A stretch of DNA of 20,767 bases from a virus, in the IMG/VR virus record IMGVR_UViG_3300025101_000246, positions 1-20,767 of that record; one strand, 5' to 3'. Every line of letters begins with the position of its first letter. Position 1 is the first letter of the stretch. A model generated the notes under the pieces. The model was not told where the DNA came from. It ran no database searches and was given only the letters and a program-made list of their open reading frames with translations. The translations under genes and the position numbers were made by a program. Positions 1-8,572 of the stretch are shown one piece after another.

Positions 1-444
1 TTTAAGAGTCATTGGTTCAACTTTTTCTTTTTTATTATAGTTGAAACCAAACTTCTCACACACACTTATTAATTCAGAGACTTGGTTGTCTTGTCCTCTG
101 CCAAATGAGGCAGTAACAGTATTCTTAATTAAATCTTCGAACCCATTACTTCTCAAATAACCAAAGGCTTCATCAACACGTGACTCAGGAATTTTTGCTG
201 CATAGAATGGTTTAACTTCAACGCTAGAACCATCAGCTAATTTCAACAAAGATACACCTGCTTCCTGCATCATCTCTGGAATTATTCTCTCCTCCAAATC
301 TCTTGATTGATTTTTCAGAGTTTTTAATTTGTCTTCTTGATCGTCAATTTGTTTTTGAAGATCTTTGAGTTGGTTACATTTTTCAGAAATAGATTTTACA
401 CTATCTTGACTAATGTCTATATTTGACATTTTTTCAATATCCAT
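1..444 (-). CDS. DUF7173-like phage protein, 3' end cut by window edge
   Basis: The minus-strand frame from an ATG at 444 stays open for 148 codons to the window edge, so the C-terminus is missing. A strong AGGAGG lies 5 nt before the ATG. Residues about 19-56 are charged and heptad-like (probable coiled coil). After this come a 'PEMMQEAGV' segment and 'GFEDLIKNTVTASFGRGQ' at about 101-118. This layout, an N-terminal coiled coil followed by a G-x-x-D-L-I-K-N / S-F-G-R-G block, is what I recall for the phage family DUF7173, which sits in replication/recombination modules. The biochemical role is unknown. It is transcribed divergently from the helicase gene across a 70-bp region, and its neighbours (helicase, exonuclease) suggest DNA metabolism. 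The family assignment is from memory of the motif. That the gene is real is much surer, given its length, ribosome site and position. Confidence 0.72.
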   Translation of the reverse strand, partial: MDIEKMSNIDISQDSVKSISEKCNQLKDLQKQIDDQEDKLKTLKNQSRDLEERIIPEMMQEAGVSLLKLADGSSVEVKPFYAAKIPESRVDEAFGYLRSNGFEDLIKNTVTASFGRGQDNQVSELISVCEKFGFNYNKKEKVEPMTLK

Positions 445-514
445 ATTTTCCTCCTGTACGGCTATTATTTTATTTACTTGACGTTTGCAAGTAAAAAAAT
501 ATATATCAATCAAG
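445..514. promoter_or_regulatory. Divergent control region with candidate back-to-back promoters
   Basis: This gap separates the leftward DUF7173-like gene from the rightward helicase gene. On the minus strand a TAAAAT (467-472) lies 17 nt from TTTACT (490-495), a reasonable sigma70-like match upstream of the 444 start. On the plus strand TTGACG (478-483) lies 18 nt before TATATC (502-507), which would start RNA at about 514, almost on the helicase ATG at 515. Both -35 elements fall inside the dyad at 473-495. The boxes are seen directly; promoter activity is inferred, and in sequence this AT-rich -10-like boxes are common by chance. Confidence 0.4.
473..495. repeat. Perfect 8-bp inverted repeat, candidate operator
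   Basis: The sequence is TTTACTTG, then 7 nt (ACGTTTG), then CAAGTAAA. The arms are exact reverse complements, forming a 23-bp dyad. It lies between two divergent genes and covers the candidate -35 boxes of both, a natural place for a dimeric repressor. It could also form a small RNA hairpin early in the helicase reading frame if the TTG at 485 is used. No regulator gene is visible in the window. Confidence 0.45.
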
Positions 515-1942
515 ATGTGGAAATACCCGTATAAGACTACCCCATATGAGCATCAACGTAATGCTCTGAATGAATCTGCAGAAAAAGTGCAGTGGGCTTA
601 CTTTATGGAAATGGGTACAGGTAAAACAAAAGTAACTATTGATAATATAGCTTATCTTTTTTTTCAAAGAAAAATTACTTCAGTATTAATTATTGCACCT
701 AAATCAGTTTATTTAAATTGGGAAACTGAAATAGAAACCCACATGCCTGATGTGCTTAAATATAAAATTTATAAATGGAATATTGATAAGCCAAAAGATT
801 ATCATGATTTAGAAAATTATAAAGATCTTAGAATCTTTCTAATAAACGTTGAAGCTCTGTCAACTAAGAGGGGTTTTGAAGCTTGTAAAGAATATTTATT
901 TAAAAATAAGCTAAACTTTGTAGCGTTGGATGAATCAACCACCATAAAAAATAGATCAGCAAAACGAACAAAGAACATTTTAGCACTGCAAAAATTATCG
1001 ATGGTAAGGCGTATATTAACAGGATCCCCAATAACAAAATCTCCATTAGATTTATATACACAATGTCAGTTTTTAAGTCCAGAATTATTAGGTTTCTCAA
1101 GTTATTTAGCTTTTAGGAACAGATATGCAGAGATGACTGATATACCAGTCGGCTCAGGCAGATATATTTCAGTGCCAAAATACTACAAAAGACTAGAAGA
1201 ATTAGAACAAAAAATGAAATTTTTTGCTACACGTATACGTAAAGACCAATGTTTAGATTTAAAACCAAAAGTCAGACAGAAAAGATATATTGAATTAGAT
1301 GGTGATGGTAAAAAAATATATGAAAAACTTAGAACTAATGCTTTGGCAATAGTTGAAGATAGCACAATATCTTTTTCAAATAAACTTACAGAAATTATTA
1401 AGTTGCATCAAGTTTGTAATGGGTTTACTAAGGATGACGATGGTCAGATACTTCAATTACACAAATCTAAGTTACATGCGTTGGAAGAAACTCTTGAAGA
1501 GATAGATGGCAAAGTAATAATTTGGGCAAATTATATTTATAACATTACTGAAATTATAGAATTTTTAGAAAAAAAATATGGTAAGGACTCTGTGGTAAGT
1601 ATATATGGTGCAGTAGATGTTAAAACACGTAAAGAAGCTGTTCGAAGAATGCAAGAAGATCCTAACACGCGTTTTTTGGTGGGTAATCCAACAACAGGAG
1701 GATTTGGCCTTACTCTTACTGCTGTTAACACTGTTATTTATTTTTCTAATAATTACAATTTAGAAGTGAGAAAACAATCAGAAGACCGTGCTCATAGGTT
1801 GGGCCAAAAAGGCACTGTTGTTTATATTGATATTGTTGCAAGAAATACATTAGATGAGGCTATCATGAAGTCTTTAACAAGCAAAGGTCAGATCGCTGCT
1901 AAAACATTGGGAGAAGAAGACCTAAGAGACTGGTTGCTCTAA
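515..1942 (+). CDS. SNF2-family DEAD/DEAH-box helicase
   Basis: Superfamily 2 helicase/translocase, likely an ATP-driven DNA motor in phage replication or recombination. Numbering from a TTG at 485, the motifs in order are: Q-like 'YEHQ' (21-24), Walker A 'MGTGKTK' (43-49), DEAH variant 'DEST' (149-152), motif III 'LTGSP' (178-182), motif V region 'NPTTGGFGLTLTAVNTVIY' (401-419) and motif VI 'QSEDRAHRLGQ' (431-441); the last is typical of SNF2 proteins. About 475 residues is the compact phage-type size with no accessory domains. The open frame starts after a stop at 479-481. I prefer the ATG at 515 (residue 11) over TTG 485 because conserved sequence begins right after it, but neither has a good ribosome site, so the mRNA may be leaderless. 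It is the only gene on this strand. Its last 21 nt overlap the end of the convergent exonuclease gene. Confidence 0.93.
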   Translation: MWKYPYKTTPYEHQRNALNESAEKVQWAYFMEMGTGKTKVTIDNIAYLFFQRKITSVLIIAPKSVYLNWETEIETHMPDVLKYKIYKWNIDKPKDYHDLENYKDLRIFLINVEALSTKRGFEACKEYLFKNKLNFVALDESTTIKNRSAKRTKNILALQKLSMVRRILTGSPITKSPLDLYTQCQFLSPELLGFSSYLAFRNRYAEMTDIPVGSGRYISVPKYYKRLEELEQKMKFFATRIRKDQCLDLKPKVRQKRYIELDGDGKKIYEKLRTNALAIVEDSTISFSNKLTEIIKLHQVCNGFTKDDDGQILQLHKSKLHALEETLEEIDGKVIIWANYIYNITEIIEFLEKKYGKDSVVSIYGAVDVKTRKEAVRRMQEDPNTRFLVGNPTTGGFGLTLTAVNTVIYFSNNYNLEVRKQSEDRAHRLGQKGTVVYIDIVARNTLDEAIMKSLTSKGQIAAKTLGEEDLRDWLL

Positions 1943-2590
1943 TTTATTAAACTGTTCTACTCGTTGTAAAAACCTATCTCCATATTCTTTTAAATCAGCC
2001 TCTGAGAGCTTAAATTCTTGATATTGAAGGTCTCTGGTGCAAATACTGATTACCCCCTGCTCTATGGGGCCGTAATTAGCTGTATGGGCTAAATAATAGG
2101 CACCCAACTGTAATTTATAATCTTCTACCCATTCTTCTTTTTTTGGTTTATTTGATTGTTTCCAATCAATAATACTAGGTTTTCCGTAGGCTACAGCTGT
2201 TAAATCACATGTGCCAGCATATTTATTATGATATTCAAGGCTTATTTCGTTACCCCATACTTCGTCAATCTTAATATTATCTAATATAGTTTTAGCCATC
2301 ATACGTGGTTTTGCGCCCTCTTCCATCGCATTGTAATATCCTTGACCGTTAAGAGTGTATTCCAACACCTGGTGCATCTCAGTTCCGATAGTGCTGGCCT
2401 GCCTCATAATTCTATCAGCCTCTGTTTCTCCTACTTTTCTACGCCAATTATCTAAAAATCTTCTATCTTTAGTTGCACTTAAAATAGTCGTTACACTTGG
2501 AACTTTAACATTATCCACCAAGTATTTTCTTCCTGTCGTGTCTGAGAATCTGTTGTAATGTTTGTAAGGATATTTCCTAACTAATTTCAT
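1922..2590 (-). CDS. PD-(D/E)XK exonuclease (Cas4/RecB-like)
   Basis: A 222-residue nuclease of the PD-(D/E)XK superfamily, likely a phage recombination or host-DNA-degrading exonuclease. Visible landmarks are 'GTEMHQVLEY' (His73), Glu115 in 'GNEISLEY', 'GTCDL' with Asp129, 'IIDWKQ' with Asp142 and Lys144, and 'LQLGAYYLA' (Gln161...Tyr165). This matches the H / G-x-x-D / (D,E)-x-K / Q-x-x-x-Y order of the Cas4/RecB-nuclease group, so the metal-binding site looks intact. The length is normal for phage versions. The ATG at 2590 is 12 nt after the stop of the 58-aa gene and has no clear Shine-Dalgarno sequence. The 3' end overlaps the convergent helicase by 21 nt. Together with the helicase and the DUF7173-like gene it forms the edge of a DNA replication/recombination module. 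Confidence 0.87.
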   Translation of the reverse strand: MKLVRKYPYKHYNRFSDTTGRKYLVDNVKVPSVTTILSATKDRRFLDNWRRKVGETEADRIMRQASTIGTEMHQVLEYTLNGQGYYNAMEEGAKPRMMAKTILDNIKIDEVWGNEISLEYHNKYAGTCDLTAVAYGKPSIIDWKQSNKPKKEEWVEDYKLQLGAYYLAHTANYGPIEQGVISICTRDLQYQEFKLSEADLKEYGDRFLQRVEQFNKLEQPVS

Positions 2591-2591
2591 T

Positions 2592-2607
2592 TGTAGTTAA
2601 TACTACA
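2592..2607. repeat. Short hairpin between holin-like and exonuclease genes
   Basis: TGTAGT-TAAT-ACTACA is a perfect 6-bp stem with a 4-nt loop. It spans the stop codon of the 58-aa gene and the 12-nt gap before the exonuclease start. It lacks a U-run, so it is not a standard terminator. It may affect translation of the exonuclease or be chance. Confidence 0.25.
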
Positions 2608-2779
2608 TATGATTTGAAAGTACAGCTAAAAGAATTGCACCTAATCCACCTATGATCCATTTTTCTAGTCTCGCTATACGTGCTTCCATTCTATCGATGC
2701 GATCAAATGTTTGTTTCTGCATTAGTCTGCAAATTTTTTCATGGTGCTCAATTTTTTGTATTGCTGATTTTCTAGCCAT
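2603..2779 (-). CDS. Small coiled-coil plus membrane protein, holin/XhlA-like candidate
   Basis: This 58-residue gene was found by reading the gap. The N-terminal 40 residues are charged and helical ('DRIDRMEARIARLEKW', heptad-like). Residues about 42-54 ('IIGGLGAILLAVL') are hydrophobic enough for one membrane segment, followed by a four-residue tail. A coiled coil followed by a C-terminal membrane segment is the architecture of XhlA-type hemolysin/holin-associated proteins, and T7 likewise places its small holin after the ejection-core genes. Its ATG shares a base with the TAA of the 1119-aa gene (TAATG at 2777-2781), and an AAGGAG lies 9 nt upstream, so it is well set for coupled translation. 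No endolysin is visible in the window. That it is a gene is likely; the lysis role is inferred from architecture and position. Confidence 0.68.
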   Translation of the reverse strand: MARKSAIQKIEHHEKICRLMQKQTFDRIDRMEARIARLEKWIIGGLGAILLAVLSNHM

Positions 2780-5700
2780 TAGGTTTGTCTCCTTGCTGCT
2801 ATTTGTGCACTCAATGGATCATTAGGAAATAGTGCAGATACTTGTTGCGGTGTTACTTGTCCGGTTGCCGGTTGCATTTGTCCTTGTATCATTGGCATTT
2901 GTTGGTTTACAGGTGCAGCTTCACCACCAGGCTCAAGTTTTTTCATTTGTGCTTCTGGTAGAAAAGTTGAATTAAATTCATTCTGTGCAATTAAACCACC
3001 TTCAATAAAGTTTTCTTCTTCTGCTTGTTCTTCTTCACTTGGTGCCTGCATAACTTCTTCGTCATACATTTGTTGAATAGATTTCATTGGCACGTTACCT
3101 GCGTTGTTTCCATAATTAGGTTTTATCATTTCAACATCTTTACTATTTAAGTATTCAGTAATTCTTTTTAAATCAATGTTGTCAGGATCTACTGGCACAT
3201 AATCGTCATCATCACCGAAAGCTTTGTTCATAAATCTTGCAAACGCCTCTCTCTTAGTACGTAATCCTGCAAGATAAGCTTTAGGGTTTATGACACCTGC
3301 CTGCGTAGTGCCAAATGCTTTGCCACCTTTAAGTATAGCTTCTACTTCTTTTGGAGTTAGTACATCATTTATTTGTCTTAAAAGATATGGATCAGATAGT
3401 ATCTTTCCAGCTCTTAACGCAGTTGCAAAAAGTACAAATGGTGCAAGCGGGCTAGCTGCAGCTGAACCACCAAAACCTAAAGCAACACCAGCAAGCGAAC
3501 TAGCACCACCAAGAGTTAATCTTCTTTGTATGAATGAAGATGAGTTTGTAATTGGTATGTCTGTAAGTCTTTTTGAATACTCTACGAAATTTTCTAAATG
3601 ACCTCTTGCAATAGCTCCTTTTTGTCCACCACCATACATTTGTTCAATAAATTTTTTTACATCAATTGTTGGATCATCTAATCCTAGAATGTTTCTAAAA
3701 GTTACACCATCAAAGTCTCTGTAATCATCAGGTCCAAAACGAATGCTTGTTACATCCTCTAAACCATCCGCAGTAAGACGTGAACTTATTTCACCACCTT
3801 GACTTCTTAACGCTTGTTTAGTTCCCACATTTTCCATAGCTTCATAAATATCATCAACACCATTTTGAAATCTTGGATCGACCTCTAATTTTCTAAAAGC
3901 ACCGTTTTCAAAAGGCGCACTGAAAGGAACTCTTGCTTTTCCAAATATACCAGCATTAATTGGTTTTGATTTGAATGAAGACATAAAAGCATTGTGCATA
4001 AATCTTGCAACGGATGCTTGATATAATTTTTCACCTGCAGCTGAATAACCTGCAAATCCTGGTTGAGCACCAATCATTTTTCTAAATTCTTCTAATGCTG
4101 CTGGACTTCTTGATTTAAACACTGCTGTTTGTATTTTTTCAAAAAGTTTATCTTTCGGAAGTGTAGCTGCTCCCGGAATATTAAATAAAGTTTTTTGTGT
4201 AAATAATGTTTTATCAAATTTTGATAAAGCACCAATGGCAGTAGTTCCTTCTTTACCTGTATAAAATTTCATAATTCTAGAAAAAACTTCGTTTGCATCT
4301 TTTAAAGTATTGTGCATTTGTGAACCTGCGTTTATTACACTTTCTAAAGTATCTTTTCCTGCTTGTGTTTTAGCAATTTTTGCAGCAGCTCTAGCTTTTA
4401 AATCGTCAGTTAGATCTATACCTTCTTTTAAAATAGCTTCTTCTGCTTGTCTTAAAGCTGTATTGTAAGCTTGTTGTCCTGTAGGTATAGCTCCAGACTC
4501 TGCTAATCTCGCAGCAGCTAGCTCTGGGGCCATAATTCTTGCAACGTCTCCACCACCTAATTCTATCATTCTTTGTTGTATAGCTTTGTTTTGTAATAAT
4601 GACGGAACGTTTAATTCTTTTAAGAAACCATGAGCATCTTTTTCTAATGCTTCTCTTATTGCAGCAACAGATTTATTTACTGTTTGATATCTTGTTTGTT
4701 CTAATGCTTGGTTAAGCATCATAGTCATTCCTTTATACTGATTGAATGAAATTGGTTCTCCTCTTGCAACAGCATTTGCAAAATTCATAAACTGACCTAG
4801 TGGATCTAAAAGACCTGCTGATTCTTGAATAGCTTTAAAATCGAAAGCTTGTCTATTAATTTGACCAGTTGCTGCGTCTGAAAAAGCTTTTGCTATGTCA
4901 GGAAATTGTGCGGAGTTTTGTCTTAAAAAATCTTCAGTAGCTTTTAATGTTTTTGGTAATTTTAATATAGCTGGATCTCCTGCAACAGTGTTTAATGCAA
5001 AAAATTTATCATAAGCTTTGTCAATTGTTCCGACATTCTTTTTAAATGTTTCTACTGCTTGGTTGTAAAGTTTTTGAGATAGGAATGAATGAGAATAAAT
5101 TGGTGCAATAGTAGCAATGTTAGAATCTAAAAATCCTTGGGCAAAAGTTTTCTCTGCAGACAGCATTCTTCTATCCATAATTCTAGATATATAAGGAAAT
5201 ACCCCAACCGTCTTAAAATAAGATTGACCTAAACCAGATAAAGGACCATCTCTCATAGCTGCAAGTAATGGTATTTCATATCCGTTGTCACGTGCAAACT
5301 TTGCAATTTCTTTTTGCGTAACTCCAGTTGTACCAAAAGCAAAGTTTAAAAATTTACCTGAAGCCATTAACAATGGTGTAAGTGCTGCAGCTCCAAAATT
5401 AAACAAAGCGGCATTCTTAGCTTCGACCATTGCTCTATCTACAATATTTAATTTATCAATATCTTTTTTAGGCATGTCGCCTAAATCCTCTAATAAGCCA
5501 TCTATTAATGTAGGACCAACTGTTTTATTCATTAAATCATATGCTATAGATCCACCACCTGCACCAATAGTTCCTGCTCCTGCAACTGCAAGTTCACCTC
5601 TTCCAAGCGGACTTCTTATAGCTCTTTCACCTAAATCTAATGTTCTACCTGCAAGTTGTGCAGCACCTTTTAAAAATTTGTATCTGCCTGGTAATTTGTT

Positions 5701-6138
5701 TGCTAATTTTTCAAAAAAGAATTTTTTACCTTTCGTAAGTTTCAAACTTGTCATATCAGTTTGTTTATAAGCATCAGCAATTTTGTTTCTCATATAGTTT
5801 GCTGCCATAAATGAAGCAGAAATGTCTCCAGCTAACACAGCACTACTTCTTCCAGACAACAAAAAGTCAGCTCCTGGCACTGAAGACTCATCCATACCAA
5901 GATAAGCACCTAGGGGATCTTGTATTACAGTTTCTTGTTTTGCTAAATCTTCTCTTGCTTTTGTTCTTTCTTTATAAATTTCTTCTAAAGGTTTTGATTT
6001 TAATACTTTAGATTTTATTAATTTATCTACGGCTCTTAGCTGTAATACATTTAACGTTTCAGGTGCAAAAGTATTATCATCAATACTTTTTTGAAGTCCT
6101 GCTACAAACTCTTTTTGTTGTTCATTTAACTCAGCCAT
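2779..6138 (-). CDS. Very large internal virion (ejection core) protein candidate, T7 gp16-like position
   Basis: This 1119-residue protein is not recognised by a catalytic motif. Residues 1-70 are charged and helical. Hydrophobic, glycine/alanine-rich stretches lie at about 182-203, 243-268 and 876-906. The middle is mostly helical and K/A/E/Q-rich, and the last 110 residues are acidic then Q/P-rich, ending in 'ALFPNDPLSAQIAARRQ', a tail I recall from marine phage proteins. Large helical proteins with buried hydrophobic segments suit phage ejectosome components that leave the capsid and cross the envelope. It is the last of four genes whose order and sizes mirror T7 13-14-15-16 (gp16 is about 1318 residues). 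Unlike T7 gp16, no lytic transglycosylase motif is evident at the N-terminus. Start and stop overlap both neighbours as TAATG, so expression is probably coupled. Confidence 0.72.
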   Translation of the reverse strand: MAELNEQQKEFVAGLQKSIDDNTFAPETLNVLQLRAVDKLIKSKVLKSKPLEEIYKERTKAREDLAKQETVIQDPLGAYLGMDESSVPGADFLLSGRSSAVLAGDISASFMAANYMRNKIADAYKQTDMTSLKLTKGKKFFFEKLANKLPGRYKFLKGAAQLAGRTLDLGERAIRSPLGRGELAVAGAGTIGAGGGSIAYDLMNKTVGPTLIDGLLEDLGDMPKKDIDKLNIVDRAMVEAKNAALFNFGAAALTPLLMASGKFLNFAFGTTGVTQKEIAKFARDNGYEIPLLAAMRDGPLSGLGQSYFKTVGVFPYISRIMDRRMLSAEKTFAQGFLDSNIATIAPIYSHSFLSQKLYNQAVETFKKNVGTIDKAYDKFFALNTVAGDPAILKLPKTLKATEDFLRQNSAQFPDIAKAFSDAATGQINRQAFDFKAIQESAGLLDPLGQFMNFANAVARGEPISFNQYKGMTMMLNQALEQTRYQTVNKSVAAIREALEKDAHGFLKELNVPSLLQNKAIQQRMIELGGGDVARIMAPELAAARLAESGAIPTGQQAYNTALRQAEEAILKEGIDLTDDLKARAAAKIAKTQAGKDTLESVINAGSQMHNTLKDANEVFSRIMKFYTGKEGTTAIGALSKFDKTLFTQKTLFNIPGAATLPKDKLFEKIQTAVFKSRSPAALEEFRKMIGAQPGFAGYSAAGEKLYQASVARFMHNAFMSSFKSKPINAGIFGKARVPFSAPFENGAFRKLEVDPRFQNGVDDIYEAMENVGTKQALRSQGGEISSRLTADGLEDVTSIRFGPDDYRDFDGVTFRNILGLDDPTIDVKKFIEQMYGGGQKGAIARGHLENFVEYSKRLTDIPITNSSSFIQRRLTLGGASSLAGVALGFGGSAAASPLAPFVLFATALRAGKILSDPYLLRQINDVLTPKEVEAILKGGKAFGTTQAGVINPKAYLAGLRTKREAFARFMNKAFGDDDDYVPVDPDNIDLKRITEYLNSKDVEMIKPNYGNNAGNVPMKSIQQMYDEEVMQAPSEEEQAEEENFIEGGLIAQNEFNSTFLPEAQMKKLEPGGEAAPVNQQMPMIQGQMQPATGQVTPQQVSALFPNDPLSAQIAARRQT

Positions 6139-8570
6139 TATTGATTACCCATTAAAAAGTCTAATGCACTCATGTCTGTAGTGAAAGCATCAGGACTTGT
6201 GCCTTGTATTACTCTTCCTGTTCCAAAACTATTTAATATCCCTTGAATGTCACTATTAGTATAACCCATTGTATAGAATCTATTTTTTCTTAATCTATTT
6301 TTCTCTTCTACAATTCCTAATAATTCCTCGTATTTCTGTACTATCTTAGCATCTGGTTCCAAACCTAAGAATCCAGTTAATTCTTCAATTAAATCTAAGT
6401 CTCTGTTTGTTAATCTGTCTTTATCTTTCAATGCGTTAGCAAGTGTGTACGTAAGAGTTCTTGCATTTACTTTTAATTTACCAAGTATCTCTGAAGCGGA
6501 TGGATTACCAGCTAAGAATTTTTGTGTTTTGTTTTCAAATTTTTCTAAAACTTTATCTGTTCGTTTTTGAAGTTTTTCAAATTCTGCATCGTTCATATCA
6601 CCCTGAGACATAGTAAAGTCAGTTGCTACAGATCCAACAAGACCATCTTTAACCTCACCAGGTAGGTTTTTAAGAACTTCCGCAAATCCTAAAATTATTC
6701 CAGATCCTCCAATTGCTTTTCTTCCAGCATCTGTAGACATTAATGCAATTTGTTCTTTTAAGATATCAGAAGATAATTGACCATCAGCTATTAATCTGAT
6801 GTTATCCATGTATGCTGCAGAATCTTTTTGAACATAGAATTGTCCTGCATCTGGTGTAACTAGTCTATAGTTTTGCCCATCGTATACATAAACGTCTCCA
6901 GAGTTTTTATCTTTTTTAGCTTCAAAGAACTGACCACCTTGTTCAAAAGATCCTAATTCAAATTTACTATTACCTTGTGCATCAAGAGCATCTTTCAAAG
7001 CGTCATTTCTCAGTTTTAATAAATCAGTGTTGTAACTTAAGACAGTTGAAGCCCAGTCTCTGTATGCCTCGTCATTTTTCATTTTTACTAATACTTTAGC
7101 ATCTAAAGCTGGTCCTAATGCATTACCAAATATTTCAGCAAATCCACCTAAACCGCCTTTCATTGTTTTACCTGATAATAATCCTGCAGCTAGTTTCATT
7201 AAAAATACTCTTTGAGGATTCATTTCAGTTTTTCTTGGGTCTGCTCTTAAGAATTGTTTCATGTCAATTGTTTCCGCTGCTTTTTTAGCTTCATCAATTT
7301 CAGTATCTCCGGTAGGTTGTTGCTTAGTTCCTGTTCCTGTGCCCCCAGCTGTGTCAGATGTTATGCCATCACCGCCTGTATTTTGTTCAGGTGCATTATT
7401 TTTCTTATTTATTTCTTCAGCTGTTTTTTCTTCTTTAACATAAGTAGGGTGTTTTGTATCATTACCTCTATTGGGAACTTTAGCGTAAAGCTCATCGTTT
7501 TGAATTACTTCATCAACGTTGTTTGAATCAATTTCCCCTTCAGTAATCGCTAATGCTAGGTTAGTGGCTTTGTTAACATCTAAGTTTTTTTGTGCCATTA
7601 ATGCGTTTCTTAGCTCTGCAATAGCTATATTTTTTTCTAATGTTCTTTGTCCAAGAACTGTATCTAACTGCATATCATCGTCAGGACTCATAGATGCTGT
7701 TTCTTCTGCCATCATAATAGCTCTATCTTTTTCTTTTACTTTTTTAACTAACTCATCAACATCTTGAAAATATCTGCCGTATTGTTTTGCATCAGTCATG
7801 TATTGTCTCATTTCTGTAGCAATTCTTTGTTCAGCAGATTGTGATCCTGGAGGTCCTTCAGGAGTTTTATCTAATGGACGGTTAACTAAATTTTTTAATC
7901 CTGGGCTACCTGCTAAAATTAATTTAGCTATATCACTTGTAACCATAGGTCTTTGACCACCAAATGAAAGATCTCTATTAAATATGTCAAAAGCTTTTTT
8001 AAAAGATATGTTGTTGGCTTTTGCATAATCTTTAACCATTTTAGTTTCATCAAAATAAGCTTTTGCTCCACCTGTTGCTGCTAATCCTGCACCAATAGTA
8101 ATAGCACCTACTGGATTAGAGGTTGCAAATCTTGTACCTGTTCCTAAAATTCTAGCTAGATTTTGTGATGTTGCACTTCTACCTAAAGATAAAGGTAGAG
8201 ATGCAAGCTCTGCTGCTCCTAAAGTATTTATTATAGGATCTGGTATACCTGCTGCTTCAGCTCCAGCATACAAAGCACCTAAACCTGAAAGACCTTTAGC
8301 AAACTTTGCAGTTCCTGCTTTAAGTTTTGATTTACCATAACCTGTAATGTATGTGCCAGTGTTAGGATCATATGCAAAAGATCTTCCTGATGGTCCTTGG
8401 TACTGTAGTGGAAAGTTACTATATTGTGATTTAGGAACAAACGTTGGCCCTTGTTGCATTGCAGGTCCTTGAGCGTAAATACCAGTTCTTGCCTTAATAG
8501 GTTTTAAGACACCTCTTCTTAGTGCCTCTCTTCTGAACATAGGTCTGTTTAAAACTCTATTCAAAGACAT
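6138..8570 (-). CDS. Large internal virion protein candidate, T7 gp15-like position
   Basis: An 810-residue protein with no recognised enzyme motif. The N-terminus is basic ('MFRREALRRGVLKPIKAR'). Residues about 85-180 are Gly/Ala-rich and hydrophobic, resembling membrane-active segments. Residues about 377-440 are low-complexity (E/K, then T/G/Q-rich) and probably disordered. A segment around 'LMKLAAGLLSGKTMKGGLG' follows, of a type seen in other marine phage structural proteins. The C-terminal half is helical and charged. By size and position it corresponds to T7 gp15 (747 residues), a core/ejection tube protein. This assignment rests on synteny, not on sequence similarity that I can demonstrate. 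It starts 2 nt after the stop of the 279-aa gene with only a weak GGGG ribosome site, and its stop overlaps the next start (TAATG). Confidence 0.7.
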   Translation of the reverse strand: MSLNRVLNRPMFRREALRRGVLKPIKARTGIYAQGPAMQQGPTFVPKSQYSNFPLQYQGPSGRSFAYDPNTGTYITGYGKSKLKAGTAKFAKGLSGLGALYAGAEAAGIPDPIINTLGAAELASLPLSLGRSATSQNLARILGTGTRFATSNPVGAITIGAGLAATGGAKAYFDETKMVKDYAKANNISFKKAFDIFNRDLSFGGQRPMVTSDIAKLILAGSPGLKNLVNRPLDKTPEGPPGSQSAEQRIATEMRQYMTDAKQYGRYFQDVDELVKKVKEKDRAIMMAEETASMSPDDDMQLDTVLGQRTLEKNIAIAELRNALMAQKNLDVNKATNLALAITEGEIDSNNVDEVIQNDELYAKVPNRGNDTKHPTYVKEEKTAEEINKKNNAPEQNTGGDGITSDTAGGTGTGTKQQPTGDTEIDEAKKAAETIDMKQFLRADPRKTEMNPQRVFLMKLAAGLLSGKTMKGGLGGFAEIFGNALGPALDAKVLVKMKNDEAYRDWASTVLSYNTDLLKLRNDALKDALDAQGNSKFELGSFEQGGQFFEAKKDKNSGDVYVYDGQNYRLVTPDAGQFYVQKDSAAYMDNIRLIADGQLSSDILKEQIALMSTDAGRKAIGGSGIILGFAEVLKNLPGEVKDGLVGSVATDFTMSQGDMNDAEFEKLQKRTDKVLEKFENKTQKFLAGNPSASEILGKLKVNARTLTYTLANALKDKDRLTNRDLDLIEELTGFLGLEPDAKIVQKYEELLGIVEEKNRLRKNRFYTMGYTNSDIQGILNSFGTGRVIQGTSPDAFTTDMSALDFLMGNQ

Positions 8571-8572
8571 TG

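Noticed and set aside
1922-1942. A bidirectional terminator between helicase and exonuclease
   Set aside because: The genes overlap here, and no GC-rich stem with a U-run is visible on either strand.
3290-3601. 103-codon open frame on the plus strand
   Set aside because: It is antisense to the 1119-aa gene, with low-complexity composition and no supporting start signal.
5285-5770. 161-codon open frame on the plus strand
   Set aside because: It lies fully antisense within the 1119-aa gene. Its Ser/Pro/Ala/Leu-rich product is what the complement of an Ala/Gly/Lys-rich gene gives, and it has no ribosome site or family signature.
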